Positions 8,901-16,053 of a stretch of DNA of 64,000 nucleotides are shown here, in pieces. This DNA is from an uncultured Muribaculaceae bacterium (GTDB taxonomy: Bacteria; Bacteroidota; Bacteroidia; Bacteroidales; Muribaculaceae). A program made the translations under genes and the position numbers. Every line of letters starts with the position of its first letter. Position 1 is the stretch's first letter. Under the pieces are notes generated by a model, which made no database searches, was not told where the DNA came from, and saw nothing but the letters and a program-made list of their open reading frames with translations. The stretch is from positions 1-64,000 of the forward strand of contig CAJUFH010000003.1 of NCBI GenBank assembly GCA_910585755.1, written 5' to 3'.

Positions 8901-9118
8901 GCAACGGCTCCTTCCTGCGCTGCGACAACATCACCCTAGGCTACACCTTCGAGAACCTCCTGCGCGACCGCCTGCGCCTCCGCATCTTCGCCGGCGTGCA
9001 GAACCCCTTCGTGATCACCAAGTACAAGGGTCTCGACCCCGAAGTCGACGGCGGTATCGACAACAGCGTCTACCCCAAAGCCGTCACTTACTCCCTCGGC
9101 CTGGTAGCGACTTTCTAA
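5999..9118 (+). CDS. susC: SusC/RagA-family TonB-dependent outer membrane transporter
   Basis: 1039-residue TonB-dependent transporter that imports a glycan (or peptide) bound by its SusD partner. Order of parts: signal peptide (about 1-27, ending GANAQ), a carboxypeptidase-regulatory-like domain (SVSGTVTDPSGEPLIGASV, about 30-105), the junction LNEVVAIGYGVVKKSDATGS, the plug domain (RIRGGSSLSATNNPLIVIDG, about 120-240), and a 22-strand barrel to a C-terminal Phe. First gene of a four-gene operon with SusD-, SusE- and SusF-like lipoproteins and no enzyme of its own. Codon use is strongly biased to C-ending codons, like highly expressed neighbours. The symbol gives family only, not a proven starch substrate. 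Confidence 0.95.
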   Translation: MKHSQTGIARKLLFLMVGLLCAMGANAQSISVSGTVTDPSGEPLIGASVIAQGSGAGTATDIDGRYAITVPSNAVLVFSYVGYDTQNIPVDGRQTIDVRMTENSVMLNEVVAIGYGVVKKSDATGSVAVIKPDEIEAGLATSVQDMLVGQTPGVVVTTAGGPEGNATIRIRGGSSLSATNNPLIVIDGVPIESSASVGMTNPLALISPENIESMTVLKDASATAIYGSRASNGVIIVTTKKGKSGKPQVNFAANMYVNHARKTWDVLSADDFRSLIAKKYGEDSGAFKAMGDADTDWQDEVLRTTVSHDYNLSVSGTAAMLPYRVNVGYTGSNGILLDSKMDRVTAGLSLTPKFFNDHLSVNLNGNYTYIYNKRVEEGAMNAAMNFDPTHAVKDNRPITGGTAMDQHKYLYNGYFNWDNTNDKGETAVNDNATQNPVQMLKDRDWHAKLNRFNGNLQLDYAIHGFEDLHANINLGIDVQRGDEWNEVASNSIMAWRGHDHYAGSYMDRLHQERDNYLLDFYLNYKKEVESIHSNFDVTAGYSWQRFEDSGWKRGADSNSGYRTGVGYLTPTVNPEGGWNLNVNEKTTNLVGKNFAEDVVNPEGNYHWKNRLQLLSFFGRVNYSLYERYLLTVTVRGDATSRFSKDNRWGVFPSVALGWKINDEAFLQPASGWLSDLKLRLGWGVTGQQEVGSTCNYLPLYSIAAPGSLYPDMLGGNGYQSTYFLIGYNPDLKWEQTVTWNAGLDFGFLNNRINGSIDYYYRKTKDLLSFVTVPAGSSTTNMLNRNIGDMKNYGVEFNISAKPVVTKDFTWTLTYNVGWNHNEITKLNDNAAIYKVGGISGGTGNTVQAHAVGYPAYSFYLLQQVYDADGKPIEGCYVDQNQDGKIDESDRVLNHSAAPKVTMTFGSQFRWKQWDLGFNLRASLGNYVYNNVLSTKAVYADLFGYGLNNLVVNDVYFNQAQLMSDYYLRNGSFLRCDNITLGYTFENLLRDRLRLRIFAGVQNPFVITKYKGLDPEVDGGIDNSVYPKAVTYSLGLVATF

Positions 9119-9154
9119 CCATCATCGTTTAGAACCATTTAGCACAGAATCAAC

Positions 9155-10858
9155 ATGAATCTCAAAAAATATCTCCTGTTGGGCAGTGTGGCTCTCGGCC
9201 TTGGCGTAACCACTTCTTGCGTGGGCGACCTCGACCTCGAACCCAACGACCCCAACCAGACCAGCCAGACGGGCTCCATGCAGTTCTACCTGGGAGCGCT
9301 GGCGAAATGTTACTCCGGCATGGCCGTCTCCGGCCAGAACGGAGCCGGAAGCTCCGACATCTCCGGCCTCGACAACGGTACCGGCTGCTACTCCCGCGCA
9401 CTGTTCATGATGAACGTCTTCCCCACCGACGAAGCCATCTGGATCTGGAAGGACGCCGGGGTTGTCGACCTGGTGACCAACACCTGGGACGCGTCCAACG
9501 GTAACATCTACGGCACCTACTCGCGCCTCTACACCCATATCGCGACCTGCAACGACTTCCTGACGATGACCGCCGACGTTCCGGGCGAAGAAATGGCGAA
9601 GCTCCGCGCCGAGGCCCGCGCCCTCCGCGCCATGAGCTACTACTGGGTGATTGACATCTTCGGCAACGGCTCCTTCGTTACCGAGAAAGAGCCCGATCCC
9701 CGCCAGGCGACCCGCAAGGAGCTCTTCGACTTCGTAGAGAGCGAGCTTTGCGAGGTAGCCGGTATCGAAATCGCCGCTGACGGGACTATCTCCGAAGGTA
9801 CCAACCTGCTCGACTCCGGCGTTTACGGCCGTCTCGGCCGCGACGCCGCCCTCGGCCTCCTCAGCCGCCTGTACCTCAACGCCGAGGTTTACACCGGCAC
9901 TCCCCAGTACAAGAAATGCGCCGCCGTCAGCGACTTCGTGATCTCGCGCCACAGCGGCGGCTTCCAGGGTTCCGGCCTCGCGGAAGACTATCTCTACCTC
10001 TTCTGCGCCTCCAACCGCGACTACCAGGGGGCCAGCGGCGAAATCCTCTGGGCCATCCCCTACGAGAAGGACCAGATCCAGAGCTACGGCGGAACTACCT
10101 TCCTGATCGCGGCCTCAATCGCCAACGAGCTGGGCATGAGCCAGACCAACTACGGCCTCTCCTCCGCCTGGAAGTGCATGCACGCCACCCTCCAGTTCTC
10201 CAAAAAGTTCGAGGAAGGTGACGCCCGCGACGCGATGTGGGTAAAGGGTGAGCAGAAATGGACCGAAAAGAACGACAAGGGTGAGGAAGAGGAGAAATCC
10301 GCGAACTATATCGCTGACAACACCGAGTTCTCCGAATGGACCAACGGCTACGCCGTTATCAAGTTCACGAACCTCCTCAAGGGCGACGGCAACGGCGATC
10401 CCAAAGACTTCGGCGGCACGTTCTGGAACGCGGCATCCTTCGCCGACGGCTACGCCAGCGCATTTGCCAGCACCGACCTGCCTATGATCCGCCTCGCCGA
10501 AATGTATCTCAACTATACCGAGAGCTACATCCTCGGAGGCGCCCAGGCTGCCGACATGCAGAAGGCGCTCAACTACGTCAACTACGTCCGCCAGCGCTCC
10601 GGCATCAAGGCCTGGGGCAACGGCGACCTTACCGCCGACAACATCCTCGACGAGCGCTGCCGCGAGATGTACTGGGAGCTGACCCGCCGCTCCGACCTGG
10701 TGCGCCACCACAAATTCACCGGCCCCAACCAGGCGATGTGGGCCTGGAAAGGCAACACCCTCAGCGGCTCGCGCATCGCCGACCGCTACGACCTGATGCC
10801 TATCCCGACAAACACCCTGGCTGCCCAGCCCGAATTCAAGCAGAACCCCGGCTACTAA
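9155..10858 (+). CDS. susD: SusD/RagB-family surface glycan-binding lipoprotein
   Basis: 567-residue surface lipoprotein that forms the lid of the SusC transporter and binds the substrate. Signal peptide with lipobox VTTSC, so the mature protein starts at C22. The N-terminal part shows the family's start (LDLEPNDPNQTS) and TPR-like helices (KLRAEARALRAMSYYWVIDI); the C-terminal part has LRLAEMYLNYTES-like and ILDERCREMYWELTRRSDLV blocks typical of RagB/SusD, then a PIPTNTLAAQPEFKQNPGY end. It starts 36 bases after susC, so the two are one transcription unit. Confidence 0.95.
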   Translation: MNLKKYLLLGSVALGLGVTTSCVGDLDLEPNDPNQTSQTGSMQFYLGALAKCYSGMAVSGQNGAGSSDISGLDNGTGCYSRALFMMNVFPTDEAIWIWKDAGVVDLVTNTWDASNGNIYGTYSRLYTHIATCNDFLTMTADVPGEEMAKLRAEARALRAMSYYWVIDIFGNGSFVTEKEPDPRQATRKELFDFVESELCEVAGIEIAADGTISEGTNLLDSGVYGRLGRDAALGLLSRLYLNAEVYTGTPQYKKCAAVSDFVISRHSGGFQGSGLAEDYLYLFCASNRDYQGASGEILWAIPYEKDQIQSYGGTTFLIAASIANELGMSQTNYGLSSAWKCMHATLQFSKKFEEGDARDAMWVKGEQKWTEKNDKGEEEEKSANYIADNTEFSEWTNGYAVIKFTNLLKGDGNGDPKDFGGTFWNAASFADGYASAFASTDLPMIRLAEMYLNYTESYILGGAQAADMQKALNYVNYVRQRSGIKAWGNGDLTADNILDERCREMYWELTRRSDLVRHHKFTGPNQAMWAWKGNTLSGSRIADRYDLMPIPTNTLAAQPEFKQNPGY

Positions 10859-10898
10859 GCCGCAGCTTTCCAAAACATAATTTTAGAATCCGACTGAA

Positions 10899-11825
10899 AT
10901 GAAAAAGATAGCATTAACGCTCGGCCTCGCGGCTGTCGCCTTAGGGTTCTCCGCATGCAACGAAACCTGGGACGACAACCCCACCCTGAAGGCCCCCAAC
11001 AAGGAGTACACCGACTTCCTCAACGAGCCGGAACTCCGCGAAACCTGGATTACCATCACCAAGGAAGGAGCCGACAAAGAAGCCGCGCTCCATATGACCT
11101 GCTCGCAGCCCGATTTCGGCTACGCCGCGATCGCCAACTACATCGTCGAGGTCTGCCTTACTCCCGACTTCAAAAAGCCCTTCGTCGACGGCACCGCGCC
11201 CGAAGCAGGCGACTACTACTCGACCGAATACCCCTTCACCGACTGCGCCCAGATTAACCCCGTGGCCGACGAAATCGCCGAATGTATCTGCAAGCTCAAA
11301 GGATGGACCGACGAGACCATGGTACAGGCGGAGGAGTATACGAAAGTGTATGTGCGTCTGCGCGCCTTCATTCCCGAAGACGAGGAACTGACGACAATCT
11401 ACTCCGAACCCAAATCGTTCGAGCATATCCGCGTCACCTACTACGCTGCCTCGGTTCCCGGTCTGCAGTCCGGCATATTTATCCGCGGCGAGATGAACGA
11501 GTGGGCTACCCCGCCCCCTGCGGCTGATGAGTTCTACACCACCGCAAAACGCGGCATCTACGTTCTGAGCAACACCAAGATCAAGAAAGGGCAGAACTTC
11601 AAGTTCGCGATGGATCCGTGGGACAAGGGTCCCAACCTCGGCGCGGGCGCCAACTGCGTGATCGGCACAGCGTTCCGCCTCGACAACGGCGGCGGCAGCG
11701 GCAACCTTACCTGCCCCGAAGACTTCGAAGGCCGAATCCTCCTGATCAACAAGGGCGGAGTATGGCGCGCATGCCTCCAGAAGGAAGGCAAATACGACCC
11801 CGACAAACTCGAATACACCCTCTAA
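10899..11825 (+). CDS. SusE-like outer membrane glycan-binding lipoprotein
   Basis: 308-residue lipoprotein, lipobox GFSAC (C20). The N-terminal half resembles the SusE domain (NETWDDNPTLKAPNKEYTDF; then an Ig-like block), and the C-terminal part from about residue 190 (VPGLQSGIFIRGEMNEWATP, then FKFAMDPWDKGPNLG) looks like a SusE/SusF starch-binding-type module with exposed Trp residues. Third gene of the operon, 40 bases after susD. Presumed to hold glycan at the cell surface. Sequence identity to characterised proteins cannot be judged here, so the substrate is open. Confidence 0.82.
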   Translation: MKKIALTLGLAAVALGFSACNETWDDNPTLKAPNKEYTDFLNEPELRETWITITKEGADKEAALHMTCSQPDFGYAAIANYIVEVCLTPDFKKPFVDGTAPEAGDYYSTEYPFTDCAQINPVADEIAECICKLKGWTDETMVQAEEYTKVYVRLRAFIPEDEELTTIYSEPKSFEHIRVTYYAASVPGLQSGIFIRGEMNEWATPPPAADEFYTTAKRGIYVLSNTKIKKGQNFKFAMDPWDKGPNLGAGANCVIGTAFRLDNGGGSGNLTCPEDFEGRILLINKGGVWRACLQKEGKYDPDKLEYTL

Positions 11826-11846
11826 GCAACCACCGATTCCCCATCA

Positions 11847-11872
11847 GCCTCCCGCCGCCACTGGCGGGAGGC
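11847..11872 (+). other. Intercistronic hairpin between SusE- and SusF-like genes
   Basis: Ten-base-pair stem GCCTCCCGCC / GGCGGGAGGC with a 6-base loop (11857-11862). No T-run follows, so it more likely protects or processes mRNA than terminates it. Confidence 0.6.
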
Positions 11873-11913
11873 CCCGCGGGGACTCAACGAAACTTTCCTA
11901 ACACGAAAAGAAA

Positions 11914-13026
11914 ATGAAAAAACTTAGCATACTTCTCTCGGGTGTACTCGCCATGGCAGCGTTCACCGCTTGCGATGACGCGCCCGAAGCGCCAAAACCC
12001 CAGAAGAACCCGCAGCCGGCGCTCTTCACCAACGCCGACGTGACGGCCGCCCCCGCCGCCCCGCTCCAGGCCGCAGAAATCAAGCTGGAAGAATACACGG
12101 AAGCCGGAGTAATCGAAATCATGAAAGACGTCAACGCCGCAAACATCCCCGCCGGCTCCGACGTCACCTTCGAGCTTCAGATTTCCCCCGACCAGAACTT
12201 CGCGGTTGAGAACGTCGCGCCTATCACCGCCACCACCACCGACGGCAAGGCTACCGTATTCACCGAGGACTGGAACAACGCCCACCGCGCCCTCTTCGGC
12301 AAGGGCCTAGACCCCGTAAAGGTCTACTACCGCGTCTACGGCTACATCAGCCTTGACAACTCGCGCTACCTCATCGCCAACGCCGACCCCGAAGGCTCGC
12401 AGAACGTCGCCCCTGTTGTTTACGCCCAGGGCGAGATTACAGAGACCCCGTACTACGTCTTCGAACGTCCCGACTATGTCGTGGTAGCAAGCAACGCCAA
12501 CGGCTGGAGCCCCACCGACGGCAAATCGATGCTCTACTGGTCAGGCAAAGACGACAAGCCCTACTTCTGCGGCGCTTCCGTGGCCAACAACAACGACGGC
12601 GGCTTCAAACTGGTATGGGACGGCAACTGGCACGGCGTGAGCGATTTCCCCGGAGCCCCGGGCAGCGACAACATCACGGCTCCCGTCGACGGCACCCGCC
12701 TCTACTGGTTCACCGTTGACACCGACGCCCCCTCCTACACCATCGCTGAAGTGACCTCGCTCGGCCTCATTGGCGTAAACGGCTGGAATGAGAAGGACGA
12801 TGTTATCGAGATGACCCCCTCCGAGGACTACCTGACCTGGACTGTCGACACCAAGCTCTCCGGCGAATGGAAGATTGTCATCAACCACTCCTGGGATAGC
12901 AACTACGGCGGAGACATCGACGGCCTGACCTTCGACGGAGGCAACATCAGCGGCTACGACGGCGACTATACCGTGACCCTCTCCTTCGCAGGCAACACCC
13001 CGACCCTGACACTCACCGCGAAGTAA
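11914..13026 (+). CDS. SusF-like outer membrane glycan-binding lipoprotein
   Basis: 370-residue lipoprotein, lipobox AFTAC (C20), followed by a Pro/Ala-rich linker (EAPKPQKNPQPALF). Residues about 35-165 form a SusE-type N-terminal domain; residues about 180-275 (YVVVASNANGWSPTDGKSML) and 280-370 (LGLIGVNGWNEKDDVIEMTP, WTVDTKLSGEWKIVINHSWD) are two carbohydrate-binding repeats of the SusE/SusF type with Trp residues at expected glycan-contact places. Last gene of the operon, closed by the terminator at 13064. The module resemblance favours an alpha-glucan ligand, which the branching enzyme 3 kb downstream would fit; this is inference. Confidence 0.82.
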   Translation: MKKLSILLSGVLAMAAFTACDDAPEAPKPQKNPQPALFTNADVTAAPAAPLQAAEIKLEEYTEAGVIEIMKDVNAANIPAGSDVTFELQISPDQNFAVENVAPITATTTDGKATVFTEDWNNAHRALFGKGLDPVKVYYRVYGYISLDNSRYLIANADPEGSQNVAPVVYAQGEITETPYYVFERPDYVVVASNANGWSPTDGKSMLYWSGKDDKPYFCGASVANNNDGGFKLVWDGNWHGVSDFPGAPGSDNITAPVDGTRLYWFTVDTDAPSYTIAEVTSLGLIGVNGWNEKDDVIEMTPSEDYLTWTVDTKLSGEWKIVINHSWDSNYGGDIDGLTFDGGNISGYDGDYTVTLSFAGNTPTLTLTAK

Positions 13027-13063
13027 ACCGCTTCCCCTGCCGCCAACGCGGCCAACGATAAAA

Positions 13064-13091
13064 GCCGCGCCCACCTCCGGGCGCGGCTTTT
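13064..13091 (+). terminator. Terminator of the Sus-like operon
   Basis: Nine-base-pair stem GCCGCGCCC (13064-13072) with GGGCGCGGC (13079-13087) and a TTTT run. Confidence 0.85.
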
Positions 13092-13116
13092 CAGTTCTCG
13101 GCGTATGTGGACAGCG

Positions 13117-13409
13117 GAGCGGCGAAGCCGCGGCGTAATTGTAGCACCAGGTCGAGCGACCGCAGGGAGCGAAGGCCTGGTGTTTGGTCGGTCGCGAGGG
13201 AAACGGCTTCGGAGAAGTCGTATAATAAGGGGCTTGAATGTCGTTTATTGCAAGGATTTGAATGTTTTGACACACAGATTTTACTCCCGGTGTGTTGGAA
13301 ATTATACGACTTCTCCGAAGCCGTTTCCATACGCTTGAACGAAACACCGCACCATCGCGGCTTCGCCGCTCGATACGGTGCTACAATTACCCCGCGCCTT
13401 CGGCGCTCC
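13117..13409. repeat. REP-like inverted repeat pair (family A) enclosing a smaller element
   Basis: Outer arms 13117-13149 and 13377-13409 are inverted copies of 33 bases differing at three positions. Each arm contains a 5-bp hairpin: GCGGC-gaa-GCCGC on the left, GCGCC-ttc-GGCGC on the right; the differences inside the stem compensate each other, which points to selection on the hairpin. Each arm also holds TTGTAGCAC. Related copies lie at 22604, 24584, 25167 and 25489. The 504-base gap 13027-13530 holds a terminator, this element and a candidate promoter, but no gene I can support. Confidence 0.8.
13199..13328. repeat. 130-base element with 28-base perfect inverted ends
   Basis: Arms 13199-13226 (starts GGAAACGGCTTCGGAGAAGT) and 13301-13328 are exact reverse complements; the centre is 74 bases. 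No coding capacity. It is nested in the family A repeat pair and resembles a miniature non-autonomous element, but no target duplication was identified. Confidence 0.7.
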
Positions 13410-13503
13410 AATATTAACGCCGCGTCCCTACGCGGGGCTACGTCGGTCCCCTCTTTTTAATATTTTTTGTTAAAAATGATGGCGTAGACAAGGAATTAAT
13501 GCG

Positions 13504-13511
13504 TACTTTTG
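13504..13511 (+). promoter_or_regulatory. -7 box TACTTTTG of the FKBP gene cluster
   Basis: Perfect -7 box 19 bases before the ATG at 13531. No clear -33 box at the proper distance. Confidence 0.5.
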
Positions 13512-13530
13512 CGTTTACAAACAAAAGACT

Positions 13531-14163
13531 ATGGAAGAAAACAAGAATATTGACCGTATCTCCTACGCTCTTGGACTGAGCATGGGGAACAATTTCCGCG
13601 CCTCCGGCATCCAGCAGCTCAACGTGCAGGACTTCTCCGACGGCGTGGCAGCCGTGTTCTACGGCTCCAAGCCCAAGATGACCTACGACGAGGCCAAGGC
13701 CGAAATCCAGGCCTTCTTCACCGAAATGGAGAAGAAGCAGCAGGAAGCCGCCGCCAAGGCCGGCGAGGAAAACCTCAAGGCCGGGGAAGCCTTCCTGCTC
13801 GAAAACGGCAAACGCGCCGAGGTGAAGACCACCCCCACCGGCCTCCAGTACGAGGTGCTCGCCGAGGGTGACGGCCCGATGCCCTCCGCTACCGACCAGG
13901 TGGAAGTCCACTACACCGGCAAGCTGCTCGACGGCACTGTCTTCGACTCGTCGGTCGACCGCGGCATGCCCGCGACGTTCGGCGTCAACCAGGTAATCCC
14001 CGGCTGGGTCGAGGCCCTGCAGATGATGAAGGCCGGCTCGAAATGGCGCCTCTTCATCCCCTCCAACCTCGCCTATGGCCCCACCGGCACCCCCGGCGGA
14101 CCCATCGGCCCGAACAGCACCCTGCTCTTCGACGTCGAGCTAATCAAGGTCCTCGGCAAATAA
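13531..14163 (+). CDS. FKBP-type peptidyl-prolyl cis-trans isomerase, cytoplasmic form
   Basis: 210-residue prolyl isomerase of the FKBP22/FklB type. Residues 5-85 form the helical N-terminal dimerisation domain (DRISYALGLSMGNNFRASGI), joined by a long Lys/Glu/Ala helix to the FKBP domain at about 105-208. Active-site signatures seen: VEVHYTGKLLDGTVFDSS, VIPGWVEALQMM, LFIPSNLAYGPTG, LLFDVELIKV. No signal peptide, so cytoplasmic. First of three adjacent FKBP genes that differ mainly in their N-terminal targeting sequences; the next starts 7 bases after this stop. Confidence 0.93.
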   Translation: MEENKNIDRISYALGLSMGNNFRASGIQQLNVQDFSDGVAAVFYGSKPKMTYDEAKAEIQAFFTEMEKKQQEAAAKAGEENLKAGEAFLLENGKRAEVKTTPTGLQYEVLAEGDGPMPSATDQVEVHYTGKLLDGTVFDSSVDRGMPATFGVNQVIPGWVEALQMMKAGSKWRLFIPSNLAYGPTGTPGGPIGPNSTLLFDVELIKVLGK

Positions 14164-14170
14164 CAGGCGG

Positions 14171-15007
14171 ATGAACCTCCTTGCGAAAGCGATCCTCGGC
14201 CTCGCCGCGGCTGCCGCCCCCCTGACGTGCGGAGCCGCGGAGCCGTCGTATGTGCCCTCCGAGGCGGAGACCGACTCGGTCAACGCCGCCTTCGCGGCGA
14301 CGATGGCCCACTATCTCGCCCCCGACCTGGAGAAGCGCTTTCCGGGCGACAGGAAAGCCGCCGGGGAGTTCGTCGACGGCATGGCCCACGCGTTCGACAT
14401 AAAGAACCTCGACGCGCCCTATTACCAGGGGGTCCGCGCCGGGTTCGCCTTTATGATCGACCGCCTGGAACAGATGCGCGACATGGGCTTCCCCGTGACC
14501 CCGGAGAAATACCTCGCGTCGCTCCGCAAGGCGCTGGCCGATTCCGCTTCCACGGGCTTCACAAACCGCGAGGCCGACGAATACCTCCACTCCTTCATGA
14601 ACCGCATGTACCCCGCGCCCGAGCGCCTGAGCGACGAGTCGCAGCAGGCGTTTCTCGACGCGCAACTCGCCCGCGAGGGGGTGCAGCGCCTCCCTTCGGG
14701 GCTTCTCTTCGAGGTCATAACGGAGGGTGAGGGGGAGCATCCGGGAATCGACGACCGCGTGAGGCTACTCTACACGGGCAGCCTCGCCGACGGGACGGTC
14801 TTCGACCGCACGGAGCGCCCGGTCGACTTCCCCCTCCGCGGTCTGGTGCCCGGTTTCTCCGAGGGCCTGCAACTGATGAAGCCCGGAGGAACCTACCGCC
14901 TCTTCATCCCCCCGGCCCTCGGCTACGGCGAGGAGGGAGCCGCCGGAGCGATTCCCCCCAACGCAGCGATCGACTTCCAGGTACAGCTCCTCGAAATCCT
15001 TCCCTGA
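14171..15007 (+). CDS. FKBP-type peptidyl-prolyl cis-trans isomerase, exported form
   Basis: 278-residue FKBP with an export signal (MNLLAKAILGLAAAAAPLTC, then GAAEPS). The PLTC stretch could be a lipobox (lipoprotein) or the site could be a normal signal peptidase site near CGAAE; I cannot decide. Residues 30-160 are a long helical N-terminal domain, and the FKBP fold occupies about 175-278 (VRLLYTGSLADGTVFDRT, LVPGFSEGLQLM, LFIPPALGYGEEG). Translation is probably coupled to the gene before it (7-base gap). Expected to help fold periplasmic or outer membrane proteins. Confidence 0.9.
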   Translation: MNLLAKAILGLAAAAAPLTCGAAEPSYVPSEAETDSVNAAFAATMAHYLAPDLEKRFPGDRKAAGEFVDGMAHAFDIKNLDAPYYQGVRAGFAFMIDRLEQMRDMGFPVTPEKYLASLRKALADSASTGFTNREADEYLHSFMNRMYPAPERLSDESQQAFLDAQLAREGVQRLPSGLLFEVITEGEGEHPGIDDRVRLLYTGSLADGTVFDRTERPVDFPLRGLVPGFSEGLQLMKPGGTYRLFIPPALGYGEEGAAGAIPPNAAIDFQVQLLEILP

Positions 15008-15044
15008 AAAAACCATCGCAAATCACATTAAACAAACCTCAGAT

Positions 15045-15956
15045 ATGAAAAAGATTCTTCTCACACTCGGCGCCGCCGCTATCGTTGGCGCCTCGGTCGT
15101 ATCCTGCAACAAGGGTGGCGACACAAAGGTTTCCTCTGAAGACAAGGCTTTCGGCGACTCCATCGCCGTAGCGCTCGGCGAATTTGCCGGCGCGCAGCAG
15201 AACAGCCAGTTCAACCGCATGACTACGCAGCTCGACTCCGCCGAGGCCGCGAAATACAGCCGCGAGGACTTCATGCGCGGCCTCAAGACCGTCATGGCCG
15301 CCGACACCTCGAAGCTCGCCTACTACCAGGGCCTGATGTTCGGCCTGCAGCTCATGCAGCCCATCAACGGCATGACCAACCAGTACGGCTACCCCGTAGA
15401 CAAGGATGTAGTCCTCAAAGCCTTCCAGAAGGTATTCGACATGCCCGCCGACTCCGTACAGGCAAAGGGCCAGGAATACTATATGGCCTACTCCACCCTC
15501 TTCCAGGAGGCTGAGACCCGCATGAAGGCCCGCGAGGCCGCCAAGCGCGCCGAATCCCCCGAGGCCCAGGAAGCACTGTCCAAAGGAAAGGCCTACGCCG
15601 AGAAGATGACAAAGGAGGGCTACACCCGCTCCGAGTCCGGCCTGGTCTACAAAATCGAGAACCCCGGAACCGGCGACAAGGTTAAGGCTACCGACAAGGT
15701 TAAAATCAACTACGTAGGCAAGCACGTCGACGGCGAGGTATTCGACCAGACCCAGCCTGAGCACCCCTACACCTCCGCGGCCAACAGCTTCGTGCCCGGC
15801 TTCACCGAGGCCCTGCAGCTCGTCGGCAAGGGTGGCAAGGTAACCGTTGTTATCCCCTCCGAACTCGCCTACGGCGCTGACGGCGCCGGCAGCGTGATCG
15901 CCCCCAACGAGACCCTCGTGTTCGACATCGAAGTCCTCGACGTCAACCCCGAATAA
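15045..15956 (+). CDS. FKBP-type peptidyl-prolyl cis-trans isomerase, lipoprotein
   Basis: 303-residue FKBP lipoprotein, lipobox SVVSC with C21 as the anchored residue. Helical N-terminal domain about 35-190 (FGDSIAVALGEFAGAQQNSQ, then a long charged helix KGQEYYMAYSTLFQEAETRM), FKBP domain about 200-303 (VKINYVGKHVDGEVFDQT, FVPGFTEALQLV, VIPSELAYGADG). Third of the FKBP trio, 37 bases after the second; with it the trio would serve cytoplasm, periplasm and membrane surface. Followed by a large hairpin at 15979. Confidence 0.92.
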   Translation: MKKILLTLGAAAIVGASVVSCNKGGDTKVSSEDKAFGDSIAVALGEFAGAQQNSQFNRMTTQLDSAEAAKYSREDFMRGLKTVMAADTSKLAYYQGLMFGLQLMQPINGMTNQYGYPVDKDVVLKAFQKVFDMPADSVQAKGQEYYMAYSTLFQEAETRMKAREAAKRAESPEAQEALSKGKAYAEKMTKEGYTRSESGLVYKIENPGTGDKVKATDKVKINYVGKHVDGEVFDQTQPEHPYTSAANSFVPGFTEALQLVGKGGKVTVVIPSELAYGADGAGSVIAPNETLVFDIEVLDVNPE

Positions 15957-15978
15957 ACCCGATTTCCTCAAAAAAACA

Positions 15979-16028
15979 GCCGTCGGACAGGTCGGACAAG
16001 TCAGACTCGTCCGACCTTGCCCGACGGC
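15979..16028 (+). other. Large imperfect hairpin between FKBP and branching-enzyme genes
   Basis: GCCGTCGG pairs with CCGACGGC (15979-15986, 16021-16028), and AGGTCGGAC with GTCCGACCT (15989-15997, 16009-16017), separated by a small bulge. A weak AT-rich tail follows. It may be an inefficient terminator or an attenuator 26 bases before the glgB start. Confidence 0.6.
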
Positions 16029-16053
16029 ATAATTTAATCCCCCCTCTGAAACC

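Noticed and set aside
13027..13530. Several open frames of 77 to 117 codons across the REP region
   Set aside because: They run through inverted repeats in several frames and on both strands, with no start context or family.
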